A stretch of 64,000 nucleotides of DNA. It comes from Humulus lupulus (taxonomy: Eukaryota > Streptophyta > Magnoliopsida > Rosales > Cannabaceae). Of this stretch, positions 60,540-64,000 are shown piece after piece (within the stretch, counting starts at the first letter, position 1; the number at the start of each line of letters is the position of its first letter). A program made the translations under genes and the position numbers. Under the pieces are notes generated by a model. The model was not told the DNA's origin, did no database searches, and worked only from the letters and a program-made list of their open reading frames with translations. The stretch spans positions 114,541,061 to 114,605,060 of the forward strand of contig NC_084801.1 of NCBI RefSeq assembly GCF_963169125.1, in the 5' to 3' direction.

Positions 60540-61110
60540 CTATCTCATTCCCATGTATTTATCTCTCTTTCTCCCTCACCACCCGACCCCATAACAGCCC
60601 CCAAAAATCGCAGCCACCAAGCTTCGGCGTCTTCTTCGTCCGAGTTTCTACGAGAGCTCCCACGGTACTGAGTTTCGAGCTTCAATAGCAGCTGTTGGGC
60701 GAGGTTCCGACTACCAGCCTAGAGCTCCAACAACTACACTTGTGCGAAGAGCTCAGACGACGAATCCTCAGCGAAGAGCTTCGACGACGACGATGACTCC
60801 GACTACGACTCGGGCAGTAGATCCTAGGGAACGATCTCTGAGCTTCAACAACGGCTCTTGGTGTGAAGAGCTTCGAGTCTAGGGCAGGGGATCGAGAGTG
60901 GGAGTCGAGCCATTGCAATGGAGCATGGGTCTTCTTCAAGGTCCGTAAAGAGCTGGGTTCCTCAGAGCTTCTTTTACAACTTATCTCTAAGGTTTGTGGA
61001 TTTGGGTTTTGTTTTTTTTGTGAGGAAGACAGGGAATCGAGCTTGGGAAGGCAAGAAGAAGAAAAAGGAAAGAAAGAAGAAGTGGCTGAGGAGGGAGATG
61101 AAGACATAGA
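60540..61110. other. GC-richer interior of the Mutator-like element, possibly captured sequence
   Basis: This block differs from its AT-rich surroundings. Plus strand holds repeated GAAGAGCTTCGA-like phrases, GACGACGACGATGACTCC and a short frame from 60919 (MEHGSSSRSVKSWVPQSF, ending in a Lys-rich run). On minus, an open stretch at 60682-61107 encodes Ser/Arg-rich low-complexity protein. I recognise no domain in either frame. It may be transduplicated gene DNA or old element sequence. Confidence 0.4.
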
Positions 61111-61547
61111 ATCTGTGTTGATTTTTTTTTTACTGATTTTGTGTTCTAGACTGAATTTGTTAGGAAAATTTATGTTTTTAAAAATCCAAGTTGATGATGT
61201 TTTTTTTTAATTAGTTAAGATTTTAGTTTTTTTTTAATTAATTATGATTTTGGTTTTAATTTAGATTTTGGAGTAATTTTTTGTTTTAATTTAGTATTTT
61301 AATTAGTAAATATTTACAAATTTAGTAATTTTGATTTGTTAATTAGTTTTAAGCTTTTAATTTTTTTTTCATATTAATTTCTATATTTTTTTAAAGTTAA
61401 TATCAGTTTTTAAAAAAAAAAGTTTTAAATATAATTAAAACTCTGAATTATCTGGTACGTACACGTGTACACCCAGATGCCACTAACGGAGGAAACCAAA
61501 CAGAACCAAACGGAATAACACTTTTTGGTACTATGGGTACTATTGCC

Positions 61548-62074
61548 TAGGGGTGAGCATCGGTCGGTTTGGGCGGTTTTTTCATAACATAAAATCCAGA
61601 ATTCGGTTTTCAGTCCGGATTGGTGCAATCCAAAAACCGACCGACCAAACCAGTTAAATGATAAAAACCGACCGTTTTGAACCGCGGTTTGGTCGGTTAA
61701 ACCGACCAAACCGAATTTCTTATTTAAATTTTTTTTTTTGAAAGTTTTAGTTAAAAAACTAACATTTTTGGATTGTTGGAATCCATTTTTGTGCATTTTT
61801 AAAATATAAATATATAGAACATAATTTCATATATTTTTTTATTTTTATTTAATAATTAATAATTATATAACATTATATTATTATATATAATATTGTTCGG
61901 TTGGTTTCGGTTTCGCCAGTCGGTCCGGAAAAAATTTTCAAACCGACCGAACAGTGGCAGTTTGCGCCGTTGGCGGTTTTTCGGTGTTCGGTTTAATCGG
62001 TTTCGGTTTTTTCGGTGTTCGGAAGGTCGGTGTATACAGTTTTTTCGATTTTTCGGATTTTATGCTCAGCTCTA
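61548..62074. mobile_element. hAT-type MITE in the right TIR
   Basis: The ends TAGGGGTGAGCAT and ATGCTCAGCTCTA are inverted copies (11 of 13). An exact 8-bp duplication CTATTGCC (61540-61547, 62075-62082) is the size expected of hAT transposition. The interior is rich in CGGTTT/AAACCG phrases, with no transposase. The TIR of the host element reads continuously after removing it. Confidence 0.9.
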
Positions 62075-62233
62075 CTATTGCCACTAAAAATAAATATTGA
62101 ATTTATGCCGCGTACAAAACTCAAACAATAAGTACCTTTGCCACAATTATCCTTTTTTTCAATTACTGAAAATAAAAAAAACGTTCATACAATAAGGCAA
62201 AGGCAAAGGCAAAAGTAGTGATGCTAGTAGAAG

Positions 62234-62571
62234 ATGCCTGTAAAGAAATCCGTAATGTTGTTACTAAATACAAATCATGTGAGAGTGACACGTGTAAATC
62301 TGAGATGGGACAAAAATATAAGATGGTTCCACAAAAGATTCCTAAATCCTTATCCTGAATCTATTAATCTACACCTACCTCTACCTGATCATTTCACTTT
62401 TCTTCCTCATCAATCTTCGTTTTCTCTCTCTCCTAAACATATTTCAATTTCAGGAAAAAAAAAAAACAAAAAAATAATATCTTTATAAGTAATTGGGAGA
62501 CCTGTTTATCTTATATATGGCGACATATAGAATCTAAACGTACCTGAGCTGATCCGTAGGAACCATCATTG
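62234..62571 (+). promoter_or_regulatory. Upstream region of the membrane-protein gene
   Basis: It lies between MITE 3 and the start codon. A G-box CACGTG is at 62289-62294, an ACCTACC-type MYB-like site near 62372-62380, a pyrimidine-rich stretch at 62395-62440, and TATATAT at 62512-62518, 54 bp before the ATG. The start of transcription would then be about 25 bases upstream of the ATG. Function is inferred from motifs only. Confidence 0.45.
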
Positions 62572-63009
62572 ATGGCGTCGTCGTCGACCTTCTTCGTAAT
62601 CTGTCTTCTCCACTCCCTGATCGCCATCAGCAGCGGAGCACTAATGATGTTCTACATGAAAGAAATCTACAGCCTAGGGCACGGCTACGAGACGGCCATC
62701 AAGCTTCTTGGCTCGACGCCACACGACCAGCTCCTGATTCGGACCTCCGATTCGTTCTCCGGGTTGCTGCTGATAACGATCGGGTTCCTACTCTTCATGG
62801 TGTCGTTCGTGAGGGACAAGGAGTTCCAGAGCTTCTTCGCCAAAGGGTGTACGGTTCTCCATGTGTTCATGGCTCTCTGGAGAATTTACTTCGAGCGTAG
62901 GGTGGAGGACCTCGCCTGGGATTGGATCAGGCAGACAGTTGGCGACGTTTTATTGGCTCTCTCCTGGGTTTTCTTTCTTCTTTATTCCTGGAGAGAAAAA
63001 TATGATTGA
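62572..63009 (+). CDS. Small four-helix plant membrane protein, unknown function
   Basis: Intact intronless frame of 145 codons, ATG at 62572 (MASSSTFF), TGA at 63007-63009. An in-frame TTG lies just before, but ATG is the plausible start. Four hydrophobic segments are visible at about residues 6-29, 61-80, 88-107 and 122-139, joined by short polar loops (GHGYETAIKLLGSTPHDQ; FVRDKEFQSFFAKG; FERRVEDLAWDW), ending WREKYD. Conserved-looking features are the paired Met and Tyr after helix 1 and the charged Arg-Asp-Lys-Glu turn. Codon use is GC-rich and ordered, unlike the surrounding DNA. It resembles a conserved plant family of small uncharacterised transmembrane proteins (possibly the DUF7865 group; from memory, unsure). 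Location in an internal membrane is likely but not shown. It is the only intact cellular gene in the window. Confidence 0.88.
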   Translation: MASSSTFFVICLLHSLIAISSGALMMFYMKEIYSLGHGYETAIKLLGSTPHDQLLIRTSDSFSGLLLITIGFLLFMVSFVRDKEFQSFFAKGCTVLHVFMALWRIYFERRVEDLAWDWIRQTVGDVLLALSWVFFLLYSWREKYD

Positions 63010-63315
63010 TTTTTTTTTTCTTTTTTTTTAATTTTAATGTGAGGAAGAAGAATATAGAGAATTATGTATGACTTTTTAATTTTAATTATTCTGAGTATGT
63101 GGTACATAAGGAGAATTTCAAGTGTTGTCTAATTTATTCAACTCATCTATTGTAAAAATTGCTTCTTTTTTCGTGAATAATGAATTATTTTTTTATCAGG
63201 TTTATACCTTTTTCACCCAATATTTTATCTATTGGATTCAGTATTTTATAAAATAATTCAAATACATTCCAAAATCTAATTTGATTTTGATAATCACGAT
63301 TAGTAGGTATAATAT
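63010..63315 (+). other. 3' region of the membrane-protein gene
   Basis: A T-rich run directly after the stop, then GTGAATAATGAATT near 63173-63186 as a possible poly(A) signal. The rest is AT-rich, and a minus-strand open frame here (63185-63502) lacks any recognisable domain. Confidence 0.4.
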
Positions 63316-64000
63316 TGTTATACCCAGATTTTGAGCCATGGTAAATGTGACCTCGAAAGTTGAATTCGCAACAAATGGTCTCGTAAGGATTAGAGTATGC
63401 TCCAGGATTTATATCGAGCCTGCAAAGTACGATATACGACCTCGAATATGGTGACCTCGAAACGATCTTGATCTCGAAAGGTAGCTCCGAGAATACACTC
63501 ATCTTCAGGGACGACTTCGGATCAGGGGTCTCGAGCTCGATGTACGTACGATCTCGAAAGCCACGTGAATTCGGGAGATGTCATTAGCTCGGGCGATGAC
63601 GGGAAACCTGGGAAGCTAAAGCCTTAGAGATACGCAATAACCACCTTGAATATCTACAAGTATTATAAATATGAGATGTAATCCTCGTTTATTAATGTAA
63701 ATCCCCTAGAATCGTGGGATATTATTTGATCAGTTATGCGTTTCCTGGTCTTCAGGAACGTTTCCTTTTATATATGATTATAGGCATTTAAAGCCATTTA
63801 TTTAATTGACACAAAAAGAGTAACTACCCAAAATATGTGGGATAGTATTCTGCATCCTTCTCTATAAATAGAGAAGCCATGCACCATTGTAAATGACCGA
63901 AATTCTGATCCTTGAGAGAAAACTCTGGAGAATTCATGTTTAAGAATTTTCAGAGATAATCTTGAGTTTAATAACAGAGACTCGTGGACTAGGCAGATTT
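63316..64000 (+). mobile_element. Left part of an LTR running off the window
   Basis: It begins TGTTATACCCAGATTTTG, preceded by AATAT. It carries a TATA box CTATAAATA at 63862-63870 (followed by GAGAAGCCATGC) and a transcript-start-like region ending CGTGGACTAGGCAG, a phrase often seen in the R region of plant LTRs. Repeated CTCGAAA phrases occur at 63351-63560. The right end and any internal region are outside the window, so the superfamily is open. Confidence 0.6.
63862..63870 (+). promoter_or_regulatory. TATA box of the terminal LTR
   Basis: CTATAAATA is followed about 30 bp later by a plausible start region. It reads away from the membrane-protein gene. Confidence 0.5.

Larger units (their letters stand above)
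60305..62153. mobile_element. Non-autonomous Mutator-like element (possible Pack-MULE)
   Basis: The long terminal inverted repeats are about 220 bp each: left 60305-about 60527 beginning GGGATAATTGTGGCAAAAGT, and right ending TTTGCCACAATTATCCT at 62153. A 9-bp direct repeat TTTTTTCAA flanks it (60296-60304, 62154-62162). Long TIRs with a 9-bp duplication are the mark of Mutator-like elements. The right TIR is interrupted by a hAT MITE. No transposase is visible. The interior is part GC-rich, genic-looking DNA (see next entry) and part AT-rich. Confidence 0.85.
59960..62233. mobile_element. Foldback MITE 3, split by a Mutator-like element
   Basis: The left tip CTTAGGTAGGGGCATCAC begins 7 bp after MITE 2 ends. 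The right arm is present to 60304 and resumes at 62163, ending GCAAAAGTAGTGATGC-TAGTAG near 62233, matching the left tip in reverse with more wear. The own length is about 0.42 kb. Confidence 0.75.

Noticed and set aside
60863..61210. 115-residue plus-strand frame in the Mutator-like element
   Set aside because: It has Lys/Glu-rich and Phe/Leu-rich low complexity, its start is not ATG, and there is no recognisable fold. It is kept only as part of the interior block.
63185..63502. Minus-strand frame of 105 residues overlapping the terminal LTR start
   Set aside because: It spans intergenic DNA and the LTR edge at 63316, so it cannot be a conserved gene.
1..64000. CRISPR arrays, bacterial operons, rRNA or tRNA genes
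   Set aside because: No regular spacer arrays, ribosome-binding sites or tRNA/rRNA-like folds were seen. The tRNA-like phrases are primer-binding sites next to LTRs.

Overview
This is a repeat-rich stretch of a plant nuclear genome. The evidence is AT-rich intergenic DNA, Ty3/gypsy elements of the Tekay (Del) chromovirus and Athila types, plant-type copia LTRs, hAT and Mutator-like elements, and one small plant membrane-protein gene. LTR style vaguely recalls Cannabaceae or another Rosales family, but that is a guess from memory.

Left and centre (1-55631): the oldest layer is a plus-strand Athila-like element, cut into 1-706, 15333-17150 and 54147-about 55631. Two large nests split it. Nest 1 (707-15327) is a Tekay-type solo LTR (A) holding a second solo LTR (C, 2585-14804), which holds a complete but defective Tekay element (B, 2935-12730, minus strand). 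The duplicated target sites are GCAGG/GTAGG, ATTTA and GTGTG. Nest 2 (17151-54141, GATAT on both sides) is a minus-strand Tekay element (D) swollen to 37 kb. Its 3' LTR is split by element E (18144-29464), which itself carries a copia-type solo LTR (M). Its gag-pol is split by remnants G and H and solo LTR I (33179-42775). Its leader is split by solo LTR K with solo LTR L inside. Its 5' LTR is split by a second copia-type solo LTR (N). Most Tekay insertions landed inside another Tekay LTR.

Right (55632-64000): a foldback MITE, two decayed Tekay LTR pieces, and an unassigned LTR-like tract with a 38-bp tandem repeat. Then two further foldback MITEs; the second is interrupted by a Mutator-like element with about 220-bp TIRs and a 9-bp target duplication, which is itself interrupted by a hAT MITE with an 8-bp target duplication. 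The only intact cellular gene is an intronless 145-residue four-helix membrane protein at 62572-63009. A new plus-strand LTR begins at 63316 and runs off the window.

Every retrotransposon polyprotein seen is broken by stops, frameshifts or deletions, so none is autonomous. Most target duplications could be read directly, so the insertion order can be reconstructed. The least expected structures are: a 5' LTR in D whose primer-binding site is replaced by a copy of host flank; a tandem-LTR scar at the left of E; a block of about 50 bp plus a GGATCC-centred palindrome shared by nearly all Tekay LTRs; and interchangeable GC-rich palindromic modules inside those LTRs.
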